The position numbers were made by a program, and so were the translations under genes. The notes below the pieces were generated by a model. The model made no database searches. It was given only the letters and a program-made list of their open reading frames with translations, and had not been told where the DNA came from. Below are positions 11,573 through 23,422 of a DNA stretch of 64,000 nt, piece by piece. The DNA lies in NCBI GenBank assembly GCA_029532415.1, contig JAQOTA010000024.1:104621-168620 (forward strand). The letters run 5' to 3'. How positions within the stretch are numbered: the first letter of the stretch is position 1; each line of letters starts with the position of its first letter. This DNA comes from Marasmius tenuissimus (lineage: Eukaryota > Basidiomycota > Agaricomycetes > Agaricales > Marasmiaceae).

Positions 11573-12797
11573 CTAGGCCCCACGTCCCCTTGGTCGAAGG
11601 CCTCTTCGAGCTGCGATACCTCCCCTCCCAAACGTCACACTTGCTGGGACGCTCATCGGTCCCGGCCCTACGCGCCCACGATATGCACCACGTCCACGAT
11701 GATTGTTGTAACCTGTCGCGGAACTGTCGATTTCCATCCCAGGTCCCTCTGAATTCGCGCCCTTGGGCACGGAATGATCGGCGTTTGGGATGAACCCTCT
11801 TGCTCGACCCCGTCCTCCCCTACCCCTCCCACGAATCATATGTCCGCCGTTGTGTGCAGGGCTGAAGCCCACTTTCACACTACCGCGGCCGAATCGTATA
11901 GATCCCGGCACTAGCGATAGAGACGACATAGATTCTGCTAGTTTGTCTGCATCCCCATCTCTGTTGCTAATGTGTCCGTCATCAGCATCGCTATGCGTTC
12001 CGTTATCCTTGATCTTTGTCGCATATCCGTTGGCAGACTGGCGTTCAGTCGCGTCGGACTCGTTCCCGTCGTCACTGGTATCGTCGACCAAGTGATCGCT
12101 GACATTGTTTTCTTCGCCCTTTCCATCGTCCTGGTCCTTCGCATCCGTCGTATCTTTGATAACAGGTCCTCGCGGCTTCCATTCTTGAATCATACTGGCT
12201 CCTTCTCCCCATCTTTTCAACAATCCTCCGACACCTAACACTGTGACGTGGAAGTAATATTCTTTCGGGTAACCATGGGCTTGAATGAGATGCAGCCTTC
12301 TGCCTTTAGGAGTCGCGAAGCGCCTTGTACACGATGTGACGAAACAAGAAAACTGCAAATCGAAGGTCACTCAGTCAGTCAGGCGATGGATAAGCGATGT
12401 AAACTTACGATTCTCTCGCCTCTGTCCTTTCGCAACGCGGCAATCGGGTCATGACATTCTGTTTGATGCTACAAAATAACTCGAGGTTTAACGCCCTGAC
12501 AAGATGATCGATAACCACTGCACTCACCAGCTCTAGAAACCTTGCTTCGGGGAATACACAGCTACATCCTCTTTGTTCGCATACATGTGCATGGTAAGTC
12601 GCATAATGAGTTTCAAGTTCCTTAGAATTCGCGAGATATGTCGGTCTGTGATTACATGTTGGTGGTAGACTGCATAAGAGCTGGTGCGCGCCCGCTCCAG
12701 ATGCAGTTCTTGATGATTTGAGAATCGGTGATGATGGAGGTGACTGTGATGAGTCTGAAGACGAGTCTGAGGGTAGCCTTGGCCTCTTTGAAGCCAT
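11573..12797 (-). CDS. ZNF511-like C2H2 zinc-finger protein with RGG-rich tail
   Basis: Minus-strand gene, exons 12797-12528, 12468-12409 and 12352-11573, joined in phase 0 throughout, about 369 residues. Residues 30-150 hold the zinc-finger region: CEQRGCSC...FLELHQTECH, then FSCFVTSCTRRF...LHLIQAHGYP. This arrangement and the link motif ECHDPIAALRKDRGERI match the ZNF511 family, whose members end in an H-x-x-P-x-x-F/Y stretch after the last finger. The C-terminal half is acidic (DDGKGEENNVSD) and then rich in RGG/GRG repeats (GRGRGGRGRARG and others), typical of RNA-binding tails and not expected in the short animal ZNF511. Molecular function is unknown; nucleic-acid binding is the fair guess. 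Its start lies only 164 bp from the divergent KH-protein gene. Confidence 0.82.
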
Positions 12798-12961
12798 TTA
12801 GTGTTCGAAAAAGAAGGGGGAAAAGGGTCAAGAGATATCCCACATGCTCGCAGTCAACAGAGTGGGCAGAGGGACCAGGCGAGTGTCGTGACATCTTTTG
12901 TGTTGAGAAAAGCGTGACGCGCTGTGACTCACATCTTTCTCGAACCACCACCACCACCATC
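12798..12961. promoter_or_regulatory. bidirectional promoter of the ZNF511-like and KHDC4-like genes
   Basis: Only 164 bp separate the two divergent start codons, so both 5' leaders and promoters must fit here. A CCACCACCACCACCATC leader runs into the plus-strand start codon. No TATA box is evident. Confidence 0.6.
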
Positions 12962-14560
12962 ATGTCCAAGCGCAAATGGGATCAGCCAGGACCGTCCAAT
13001 GGCGAGGGAGCGCCGTCTAACAAAGCCGAGAATGGTGAAGATGGTGCGTCTGCGTCCGAGGCAGCGGCTGCAGCTGCAGCGATTGCAGCGAAGATTGCGG
13101 CACAGTTCGCTGGAGGAGGACTTACCGGTGCGATGAAGGATCCACACGACGCGGAATTTACTCAAGACATTGATATTAACGACGTCAGGAATCGATATCT
13201 GTTGACCAAGTCGTCTACTCAGCAGGATGTACGTCGCGTCAACGAATTTGTGCAAGTCTTCGTTACTCATTTGTGTCTTACAGATCCACGACGAGACTGG
13301 GGCATCTGTCAGCACCAAGGGTGTGTGGTATCCAGACAGGAGCAAGGCTACGGAAAGGGATCCGCCATTGTATCTGCATGTCATGGCAAATACGAAGGAA
13401 ACTCTGCAGAAAGCCATTGACAAAATCAACGAGTTGATGTCACTTGACATGGGTTCGCTGGTTGAAGATAAGAAGGACAGAATGAGAGAAAAGGTGCGAC
13501 GCGAGTTGGCAGTCGTTTTTCTCTGGTAACTCAATATCTTCTCTATTTGCAGCGAAAATGGCCAGAAGAAAAGTTGCCTGTTGGGTTAGAGTCCATTCGG
13601 AACTTCAACGTCCGTGCAAAAGTGGTTGGACCCAGTGTGCGTACACACTTTTCCGATGCAGAATTTAAAATACTGACATCAAATACAGGGTTCTTTCGTG
13701 AAGTATATTCAGCAAGAAACGGGCACTCGTGTGCAAATCAAGGGTTTAGGGTCTGGCTTCATCGACCAAGAAACTGGCAGAGAAAGCGAGGAGCCCTTGT
13801 ACATCCACATAACGTGCGTCACATCTGCGACTTTCCGTGCCGCGCCCTCTGACTCGTAATGTCTTTCAGTGGCCCAGAAGAAGGACAGGTCGCAAGAGCA
13901 AAGGTACTAACTGAGGACCTTCTACTCGTTGTCCGGTCGGAACACGCAAAAATGGCATCCGTCGTCCAACAGCAGCAGATGGAGCTTCACCAGGCACAAG
14001 CACAATATGCCGCTTACAGCGCTATGCAGGTTCGTGTCGTTCTTTACTCGCTATCTTCAGTACACGCTTCTCTATCTCTGGATTCCCGATGAGCGCTTTG
14101 GCTACTGATCGTAGACTGGATTGACTTGACTGAGTATGGCGCTAACTTGAACTCTGAACTAACCCTTCGTAGGGATACGCTCCGCCTCCACCTTCTGGTG
14201 CCCCTCCCCCGCCTCCGCCTGGTGAACAACCCCCACCTCCTCCAGATGGTCAACAACCACCACCGCCAACCCAAGGCGATCCCTCACAGTCAGTTGAAGC
14301 TTATACAGCTTACTGGTGAATACCCGTTCAATCTATGGTTGTGGGACCTTGCTAACAAATGACTGCTCAGGGCACAATACGGTTACGATGTCAATTCGCC
14401 TCAATTCAAGGAATGGATCGCGAGCCAGTCACAACAGTATAACCAGTACTATGCTCAGTATGGTCAGGCTGGTGCTGAAGGTGCTGCTGCACCTGGCGGC
14501 GCTGAGGCTCCCCCTCAACCTCCCTCGCAGGCCCCGCCTCCACCTCCGCCGCCTAGTTAA
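12962..14560 (+). CDS. KH-domain RNA-binding protein, KHDC4/BLOM7-like
   Basis: Seven exons join in frame: 12962-13228, 13284-13493, 13553-13636, 13689-13813, 13870-14029, 14173-14315, 14371-14560, giving 392 residues. After an alanine-rich N-terminal segment comes the family signature DIDINDVRNRYLLTK with STQQDIHDETGASVSTKG (about residues 70-110), then a second KH unit around RNFNVRAKVVGPSGSFVKYI (about 165-250) containing the substrate loop GPSGSFV. The rest is Q-rich, then polyproline (PPPPPPGEQPPPP), then a Q/Y segment and a PPPPPPS end. Animal KHDC4 (BLOM7) associates with the spliceosome and affects splice-site choice; a nuclear splicing role is inferred from that. It shares a 164-bp promoter with the zinc-finger gene. 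Confidence 0.87.
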
Positions 14561-14775
14561 AGGTAACGATAGGGTGTATAGTATGACTATGAGTGCCAGT
14601 AATGCGTTCGAATACATCGTAGTTTTCCTTTCCTTTCCGTCGCTGTGTGCGTTGAGTGACCCAATGAGAGATAAGTAACAACGATAAGATTAGATCTCGG
14701 TAGTTTGACGCCCGCAAAATTCCTGGATGCTAGTCTCCCTTGTTCCACCACCTCCACCATCGGTTTCTACTCGCC

Positions 14776-16082
14776 ATGACACGGGCCTCATCCGTACACG
14801 ATATCAACTCCGAAGACCCTCCTTTTGGTTCTCGATTCCTAACAGACGAATCTCAAGTCTTCACGCAAAACGCTTGGGATCACGTCCCTCCTCCGGACGA
14901 TCAAGACGAAGCGATCGCAGCGTCGATAGCTCGACAGAGGCTTTCACCGGTACCAAAGGAGGATAGAGCAAAATACAACGAGAAGCCAGCTCGACATTGG
15001 GATAATTTTTATAAGAGCAATACGAGTAATTTCTTCAAGGATAGGAAATGGCTGCATAACGAGTTTCCTCAGTTGGTTGAGAAGACTAGAGCTGGGGTGC
15101 GTCACGCGTTCTCGTTCTCATTACCTTACCTTACAAAATTCTTCTTGCCTTGACTATTGTAGGCCGGCCCCGTGAAGATAGTAGAAATAGGATGCGGTGC
15201 GGGAAACTCTGTGTTTCCGCTGCTAGCTGCGAACCAGAACGAGGATCTCGAGTTGTATGCGTATGATTACTCGAATCATGCTGTCAAACTGGTACAGAAC
15301 AACCCTCTGTATCTGAACCCGCCTGTTGGGAAGATACGAGCTGCTGTGTGGGATTTGGCGTCTAAGGAAGGGTTACCGCCTGGTGTGGAGGAGGAAGGGA
15401 CGATTGATATCGTGGTGTTGGTGTTTGTGCTGAGTGCACTGCATCCGGAGGAATGGGTGTGTGCGGTGGAGAATATACGGAGGGTGAGTTGAGTTTTGGG
15501 TTTTCTTTGGGTTGTTTGATGGTTTATGAGGGTGTTGATAGATCCTCAAACCGGGCGGGTTGGTCTTGTTGAGGGACTATGGACGATACGATCTTACGCA
15601 ATTGAGGTTTAAGGCTGGGAGGCTGTTGGATGATGAGCATGGGAACTTTTACATTCGAGGGGACAAGACGAGGGTGTATTTCTTTGAATTGGGTGTGCGA
15701 TCGTCTCTGTTTTCTTTTCCCCCGACAAGTTGGGCTAATGGCTGTGGTTGTAGATGAACTATCTCTCATCTTCACTGGCTCAAGGACGTCTTCGAGTTCT
15801 GAGATCAAGACGACGACTACGACTGAGATAGAAGAGGACGCTGGAGAAGGTTCAGGTACATCGACGCCAACACTTGCCGAGGGAATCGAGCATGAAGAAG
15901 AGACAAAGGTCCCGCTTATGATGAAAGCGGAGATCCATCCCATTCTCTTGGGACCTTCGCAACCCAAAGCCTTGTTTACCACAGAGAAGTTAGGCATCGA
16001 TCGTCGCCTGATCGTCAATCGGAAAAGGCAGTTGAAAATGTATCGTGTTTGGATGCAGGGCGTATTTCGGAAGCTTGGTTAG
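14776..16082 (+). CDS. TRM140: tRNA N3-methylcytidine methyltransferase, TRM140/METTL2 family
   Basis: Methylates C32 in the anticodon loop of tRNA-Thr (and in some species tRNA-Ser or tRNA-Arg) using S-adenosylmethionine. Four exons, 14776-15096, 15163-15483, 15542-15692, 15754-16082, give 373 residues. Family signatures appear in order: [19 protein letters not shown] at the N-terminus, ARHWDNFY and FFKDRKWL before the fold, the SAM loop [15 protein letters not shown], the acidic strand end [33 protein letters not shown], and the C-terminal [18 protein letters not shown]. Length fits METTL2; the actin-binding N-terminal fusion of budding yeast Abp140 is absent. A low-complexity insert rich in T and E (about residues 290-330) separates the last two motifs. 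Confidence 0.94.
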
Positions 16083-17633
16083 CTGGATACAAGGTATTGT
16101 ACATATCACCTGGTGTCTTCTGCAGGCTGACGAGCTGGGGCGTCGTCGGGGGTGTCGACATTCGTATAGTTATCTACTCTACGGGTCCTTACGAATATAC
16201 AGGGTATATTCTGGTATATTCCTGAGACGGTTTGAACTCGGATTGTCGAAAGCCGAACCACTTCATGGGGGGGAATCATTTCAGGTTGTGGAGATCTGCC
16301 GGTATCAGCCAGCCAATATCGTCCTAACTCGCTAATCCACTACCAGCGGATGGCGGATTGGCACCTAAACACATTTCCCAGATATCCTTGAGCTCCTCGA
16401 TACGCAAGTTCGCCCACTGGCGCGGTGATGAGTCCATTGTTGGTGTTCACTCGGCATGGTCTAACACCATCATGCATCGACCAGCCGACACGTCGAGATT
16501 CAGACTCAGAGCTTATTTGCTGGAGGAGAATGGAGTATCTATCAAGAGAACTGAACGTGAACAGGTATCTGAAATTTCTTTAGATTTCCTCCCTCGGCGA
16601 TCATCCTCAGACGACATCAGCCGGATGTCGGATTACAAAAAACTCGGTATCCGCTATTTTTCATTAGCACGGAAGGGCGCAATTCCTGCCCCCTTCATTA
16701 TACGTTCGAATGGTTGAGTTGGTAAGCATCGTGAAACCTCCAGATTTGATACCGGTTTGGGAATTATTTGATTAGGATTAACCGCGTTGCCCATGTAGAT
16801 TGGTCCAACTTGAAGCGGTAAGTAATAATTAATAAGTATGAGGGAGGGTAGGGCCGTAATACTGTATGTTGACCTTTTACCCTCGCTACCATCGATAGAG
16901 CTCGTGCAAACCCTCTAGTCTCCTGTGAGTAGAGGTCCCAAATGGATGATAGTTGATATTGTAGCCCTGATACCGCTGTTATCCAGCCTCTTGGCGCCGG
17001 GAACTCTGTCAAATCTTGGGGTGAAGTTGGTAAGGGACTTGTATAGAGTGTAGGCCCATGCCTAGTGACTAGAATCGGACTCCCCAACGTCCTAAGGAGC
17101 GACCCGTCCGTTGATCTCAATCGCTCTTCGTTGAAGCGAATATGAGCTCGTACTTGTATACGCCCACGTTCCAGAAACCTCGTTGCACTGTGGGCGTACC
17201 GACGTTGTTTCATCTTGCCCGAGTCCGTCACTCTGTTGATTCCGAGGTACCGCTGTTGAACCTCGTGGTTTGAATTTCAGATATCTATATCAACACTCCC
17301 GAGCGCAACTGGAGTTCCTAATCACCGATACCCTTCTCCAGGCTCTCTCTCACGTCTGCCAAATGGAAGCAACACCTGTTGAAGGAGATTTGAGCAAGCA
17401 GGTCCTCGCGAGTGATAGATGGATCCCTAATTTTGGCCATGGTGGTCTTTTACCTCTTTTACCTCCTTTATGCATACTGCATTCCATAGGGCCATAAACG
17501 TTTAGCGTGCCTTGGACCCTTGGACCCTGAATAAATATGACGAGCGCCTAGAATAATCAATGAACGGTGTGATCTCGTGCCGAGGTCGTGCTTCCCTCTT
17601 CTGACTTCCACGACGTCGACAGGGCCAGCAACG
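16083..17633. other. intergenic, 1.5 kb, no supported gene
   Basis: Open frames at 16358-16717 (+, 119 codons) and 16764-17231 (-, 155 codons) show no domain, no good exon partners and no biased codon use. The region must hold the promoter and 5' leader of the large GEF gene that follows. Confidence 0.4.
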
Positions 17634-20600
17634 ATGACAGATGTGGATGCCAATCACCTAGATGAAGAGCAATTTGGCGAACTTTTCAATAAAGTTTGGA
17701 CAGGATATGATGCTGGTTCACTCAATCCAACAAATCCAATAACGACAACGACCAATGGAACGACATCAAATAGCAGCGGTAGCCGACGTTCACGAAACCG
17801 ACCGTTACCCCCCACACCTGGCTCTGCTGCATCCTCACCAATCTCTGCTCGACCATCTGGGCTCGATTCACCCAATGGCAGCATTCTCAATCGACAGTTA
17901 CCCTTCAGACCAAGCAGCCATCTTATGCAGTCACCAACAGAGGATGCACCGTCATACCCATTTCCAACCCCACCTCCACCACCACCGATCGTGAATCGAG
18001 CATTTGAGGAAGACACACCTGAATACACACCTCCGCCTCCTGGATTTGACTCTCAGATCCTGGCAAACGAGAAAACTCCAGTAATAATTGCACCTCCACC
18101 CCCACCCCCACCACCTCCATCTGAAAATCAGTGGTCGACACCGGGAGCATCTGGTTCCGGACAGGCCTCTGGATCATCATATCGTGATCTATGTTAGTAT
18201 CTGCTCGTTCTTGGATAGCAGCTTCAACGTCGTGTTGGTTCAGATTAGGTCGCGAATGCAGGAGGTAACACGGCTGTGTGAGATCTCGGTGCGTCGAGCC
18301 CACATCTTCGCCATATCACTTCAACTAATCATACAAGAGCTCACACAGATGCATGAAAAAGTGCCGAAAACGATGCCCAACGACCTCCAAGACGACCTGG
18401 CACGACCATCTCCACGACGTTGAAGCTGCTAACGCCGACTCTGCATTGAACATACGTCACTGACTTTTTCCTTTTCTCACAGATTCTGAAAGCCCCGTAT
18501 ACGAAGCAGGACCGTCCAACATTGCTGGGCCCAGCTCTCGACCGCACCATCTTCAGCGTAGTAACTCAGAAGTACTCCACAATATCAGCGCTGGAGGCTC
18601 AGCGTTCCCTGAGGACGGTGGATTTGGAGATGATAGTTTCCAATACCAAGGCAGCGATGACCTATGGAACGGCTCAGAAGGCTCACAAGATCCATCGCTA
18701 TTCATCAACTACTCCCTTCTCTCTCACATCGCCGTGCAACTCAAGGACAAAGTACCCCGTGGCACCCATGTAAAGACCAGTATACCCTACCCACGTGCCT
18801 TCACAGGGAAGGACATCGTAACGGCCATTCAAGGCCTCATTCAACGGGAGCTAGCGATCAATCACAACATCTCCACGAGCGACCGGCGAGCGGCGATTCA
18901 AGTTGCGCGCTCGCTCCAGTCGCAGCTGTTCTTTTACGAAGTGGAATGGGGCGGTGGGGTCCTCCAGGATGGGGTAGAAGACGTGTATATGTTTTGGGAC
19001 GATCAAGACGGTCCCTCTGGTGGGGAACCCGCCGAGTTACCTACCGGAGTGGTCACCGTCTTGACTAAATGCTACACGCCGGACTGTGTCGAGGGTTCAG
19101 CCTGTTACTCTCCTCGATGCCCGAGACGGGGCGATACCGTTATTGGACCGGCGCAAAATGGCGCTGAACCAGCACAGGCGGCGTCGCGGGAGGACTGGAT
19201 CAAATCGGTGCCGAAGGAGTTCCTAGGTTCGCTTCCCGAGGCCGAAATAAGCAGGCAGACGATCATTCACAAGTTGATCAGCAAGGAGGAACAGTATATC
19301 CAAGATTTGGATACTATCGAGAACGTTTTTATTCGTCCGCTGCGACAGGCGAATCCACCGGTGATCACGTCATCGCCTTCGTCGCCTGCTAGGAGTTCGT
19401 ATCCGATTCTGGACGCTGCTACGCCGAACGGAGAGACGGCGCTGGAGACGTTCATTGATACGGTGTTCAGCAATATACTCGATTTGCGCGAATGCAACAA
19501 GAGGTTGTTGGAGGTCCTTTATGTTCGGCAGCGGGAACAGAGCCCAGTTATACAGCGAATTGGGGATGTGTTCTTGGATGCGGCAACTGAATTCCGCGTT
19601 GCGTATCCGACATACGTTGGAGGGTTCATGGCCGCCGAAAAGAGGCTCAGAGAGGAATACGAAAATAACGTTCACTGGAAGTTGTTCGTTGAGGTGCGTG
19701 GTACATACCTTGTTACGTGCTGAATTCATCAGCTGATGGGTTCTTTTTTTCTTTTGGTCAGCAATGCACGAGAGAAGTTCAACGAAGTCGAAAACCTAGC
19801 ATGCTCAGCAACGGCGAACCCCACAGTCCTTCTTCACCAACTCATCCCGCGACGAATTATCGTCTGGATCTCAAGCACTACTTGAACCGACCCATCGAAC
19901 ATCTGCAGAAATACCCTGTTTTGCTTGAAGCCATACTCAACGAGACGGCTGACGGGAATCCTGACGCTGAGTACCTAGCTGAGGCAATTGAGGCGATCAA
20001 GGCGTTACAGGGGGTAGCTCAGATGCGGACATTCCAGACGTCGATGGGGAGAGGTCCAGCGGGCAAATGGGAATGGTTCGATTTGGTTAGCGGTGGGAAG
20101 GGTGGGGATATGACTTCGAAGGCGAAGGAGTTGGGGATTACGAAGAAGGAGTGTAAGCGGCAAGCGATTATATTTGAGTTGATAAAGGGAGAGATGGCGT
20201 ATGTGAAGGATTTGGAGAATATCGGTGTGGTGAGTTGGGTTTTTTCGCTGTTACTACTGTGTTATTGTGTGACGGAGTTTTTTTTTGAGGACAGATATAT
20301 ATTCGTGCCTTGAAAAATGCGGATCCGCCGGTTGTTCCTCCGGAGAGGCTTGATCAGTTTATCAGCGATGTGTTCCATAACTTTGGGGAGGTATATTCGC
20401 ATCATCGTCGGCTGCTGGACAAGTTCCAGGAGATCCAGAGGGACGAGCATCCTGTCATACGGAGCATCACCGCCGCTGTGTTCGACGCAGCCCTCAACTT
20501 CCGTGATGCGTATCTGGAGTACATCCCTCATTATCCGATTGCGGAGTACAAGATTGACGAGGAGTCGGGGCGGAACCCCATCTTCAAGAAATTCGTAGAG

Positions 20601-23301
20601 GTGCGTCGACAGGTTTTCCAGAAGGAACCAGTTATTGATGTAGATTCGTTGGTTATAGGATTGCGTTCGACATCCAGAAGCGAACCGTCTTGACATGAAG
20701 AACTTCATCAATCGACCCATTCCCCGGTTGCTGCGATACGAGCTTCTCTTGAAGAACATCATGGAAGAGACTCCCCCTGGTCATGAAGATCATGAGGACA
20801 TCCCGCAGGTACTCGAAGTCATCAAAGCCCTTGGGAAGGATACGGAGCCTGGTGTCGTTTCCGCGAAGCAAAAGGTGGAGTTGTGGAGATACAATTCGAA
20901 TATTGTGTTCAAGCCTGGAGAATGGATCGTGAGTGATTTATTTGATTTGCTTCAGGAGTACGACTTGACGATTCGATCGTGTTCAGGATATGGACCTGCT
21001 ACATGAAAATAGGTCCTTGATCCACACGGGTAAACTGCTTCGACAGCCTGAAGGTGGTCTCAATGGATGGAGTGAACTGTTTGTTCTGTTGTTCGATAAT
21101 TACTGTGAGTCAATTGTCGTCTACCTACCATTTGCGATCCTGACTAGGTCTCGTCAAAAAGTTGTCATGACCAAGGCCAGAGAAAAGGAAGGCGTAATGA
21201 AATACTACGTCAATCGCCGCGTGAGTGTTTCAACGTCCGCTCTCCCAGAAAACACTATCTCATTTCCAGATTTTCTTGTGTGTAGCCCATACCTCTCGAC
21301 TTGTTGACGCTTGTGAACTTCACCGACCCTCCAACTCAAAGAGGTGCTGGCCTTTTACGCAATCTTCGTGGTGAACGACACAACACCTCAGGCGCCGATC
21401 CGTCCGCTACTCTGAGACCGGAAACTGCCCTCACGACCGTCAACAGCAACGTCAGCGGGGGGTCTTCCACTACCACGGCCACGGTCCCGGCCTCAGATTC
21501 TCGCTCGGTGTATCCTTGTACGATTCATCATAATGGACGTATGGGTGGCGCGTACATCCTCTATGCCGAATCAGCGCAACACCGTACGGAATGGCGGACT
21601 AAGCTGGAGGAGGCGATGGGTCTGAGGAAGGTCGTACAAGAGTCAAACAAGGTGTTTGAGTTGGAGACGTTGAGCAGCGATACGTTCCTCGTCCCGCCGG
21701 TGATTGGGGCTAGCTCTGAGACGGCTTGGAGTAATGAGAATCAGTTTACGGGCAAGGTTACTTGTTCGGTCCCGTTCAGTGAGTTTTTTTTTGGGTATCG
21801 ATGTTGGGATGTGCTCAATGCTAATTCGGGTTGTCTTTCCTTGTCTCAAAGATACACCAGACGGCCGTGGGCTGGTGGCTATTGGATGTGCTGAGGGTGT
21901 GTGGATCGGCTTCAGGCATGATTCCCGGTGTGAGTATTTTGACATACAAAGGTCGGACCTAATCTCACGTTTCGTATAGCCATGCGGCGTGTACTCCACC
22001 TGAAGATGGTCACACAGTGTGCGATGCTTGAAGACTTTGGGATTTTCCTGGTTCTTGCAGACAAGGTGCGCTTCGGTTTTGGATGTGATCCTTACTCGTA
22101 CTGAAAGGTGTTCCGTTACAGTCACTTTTTGCATACCATATCGAAGCCCTCGTTCCTTCCTCTCCATCCAGCCAACATGCATCTCAAACACCACAGAAAC
22201 TCAGCGGAAACAGGGATGTCTTTTTCTTCAGCGTCGGAACTCTACAAGGAAGAACTCTTGTCGTCTACATGAAAAAGAAGGGGGTGAGTGTTCATAGATC
22301 GAGCGCTTTTCCGACCCCTTATGAAAACTTGTTATCACTAGATGGACAGTATATTCTATGCCGTGGAGCCCGTTATTGACAAAATCAAGGAGGTGACAAA
22401 GGCTTCAGCAGGAATAGGCTCTCGTTTCGGCTTCAGGACGCCCAAATCGGATTGGTTCCGTCCCTTCAGAGAGTTCTTCTTACCTTCGGAGTCGTATGAT
22501 CTGATTTTCTTGAAAGCACGGATTGCTATCCTGTGCTCGAAAGGATTTGAGATCATGGACCTATCAGAGTGAGTTGTTATGGCTATGAGTGGATGGATTC
22601 CAAACTGACGTTTCTGTTGTTGTAGTCTCCAGAGTGTGACGATTCCACAGCGAGAAGATCCGCGGTTGAGTACCATCATCAAGCGTTGCGAAGCTTGCAA
22701 GCCTCTTGGGATGTTCAGGTCAACGGATGAAGAGTTTTTACTCTGCTATAATGGTCCGTCGTACCTCGCTGTTGTCTATTTCATCGCTGACGTTCACGCA
22801 GAATTTGGGCTCTACGTCAACAAACGCGGTGAACCATCGCGATCAAACGGCCTGATCGAATGGGAGGGCAACGCTGAACGGGTCGCTCTACACTCCCCGT
22901 ACATCCTCCTCTTCGACATCCGTTTCATCGAGATTCGACACGTCCAAACAGGCCGCCTCGCTCAGATTATCAACGGCAACGACGTTCACTGTCTCTGGGA
23001 TGGCCGCGGTACCAAGGTGGCTGCTACGATAAACTCCGTACCAGGGCAAGACGACGACGAGCGGATGGTGCAGGAGCCTCGCGTACACGGGGTTATGAAC
23101 GTGAACGACACGCATATGGGGTATTCCAATGGGCGTAACAACTCGCGGGCTATTGCTCAACATGTATTTGAGCTCATTCCGACAATTCCGTTGTATTTGC
23201 CGGGCTCGTTGGCGTCTCCCTCGACACCATCTTACTTCCCGCAGTCGTATTCACCGCCGCATTCGCCTACGCTTAGAGCTATGCATCCTTATCGACCGTA
23301 G
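17634..23301 (+). CDS. Rho guanine-nucleotide exchange factor A: DEP-DH-DH-PH-CNH
   Basis: Expected to exchange GDP for GTP on Rho1 at the plasma membrane in the cell-wall-integrity pathway (ROM2-type). Exons: 17634-18192, 18483-19693, 19762-20229, 20295-20600, 20659-20928, 20987-21104, 21162-21220, 21286-21778, 21852-21929, 21980-22065, 22122-22283, 22342-22568, 22626-22753, 22802-23301; all phases agree and give 1554 residues. A short N-terminal motif (LFNKVWTGYD) precedes a proline-rich linker. Then come DEP (about 264-358, KVPRGTHV, FTGKDIV, RRAAIQVARSLQSQLF), a first DH (about 443-690, EEQYIQDLDTIENVF, YLNRPIEHLQKYPVLLE), a second DH (about 722-925, MAYVKDLENIGV, FINRPIPRLLRYELLL), one PH (about 938-1120) and a CNH (about 1125-1530). 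Two DH units with one PH is unusual. Intron 18193-18482 (290 bp) is long and might hide another exon. Confidence 0.9.
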
Positions 23302-23422
23302 AGTCTGTGAATAGGTAAAAAATAGGGTATTTATGGACCCGGTAGGGTTTCGGATGGCTATACATACACACTCTATATCGAGAACAAGGTTATGTTGGAC
23401 CTTTGATGATAATGAATGTGTG

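Noticed and set aside
12929..13534. 201-codon open frame on the minus strand
   Set aside because: Antisense to the KHDC4-like gene and crosses its introns; no motif.
16764..17231. 155-codon open frame on the minus strand in the 16-17.6 kb gap
   Set aside because: No recognisable domain, no convincing splice partners, and composition like the surrounding intergenic DNA.
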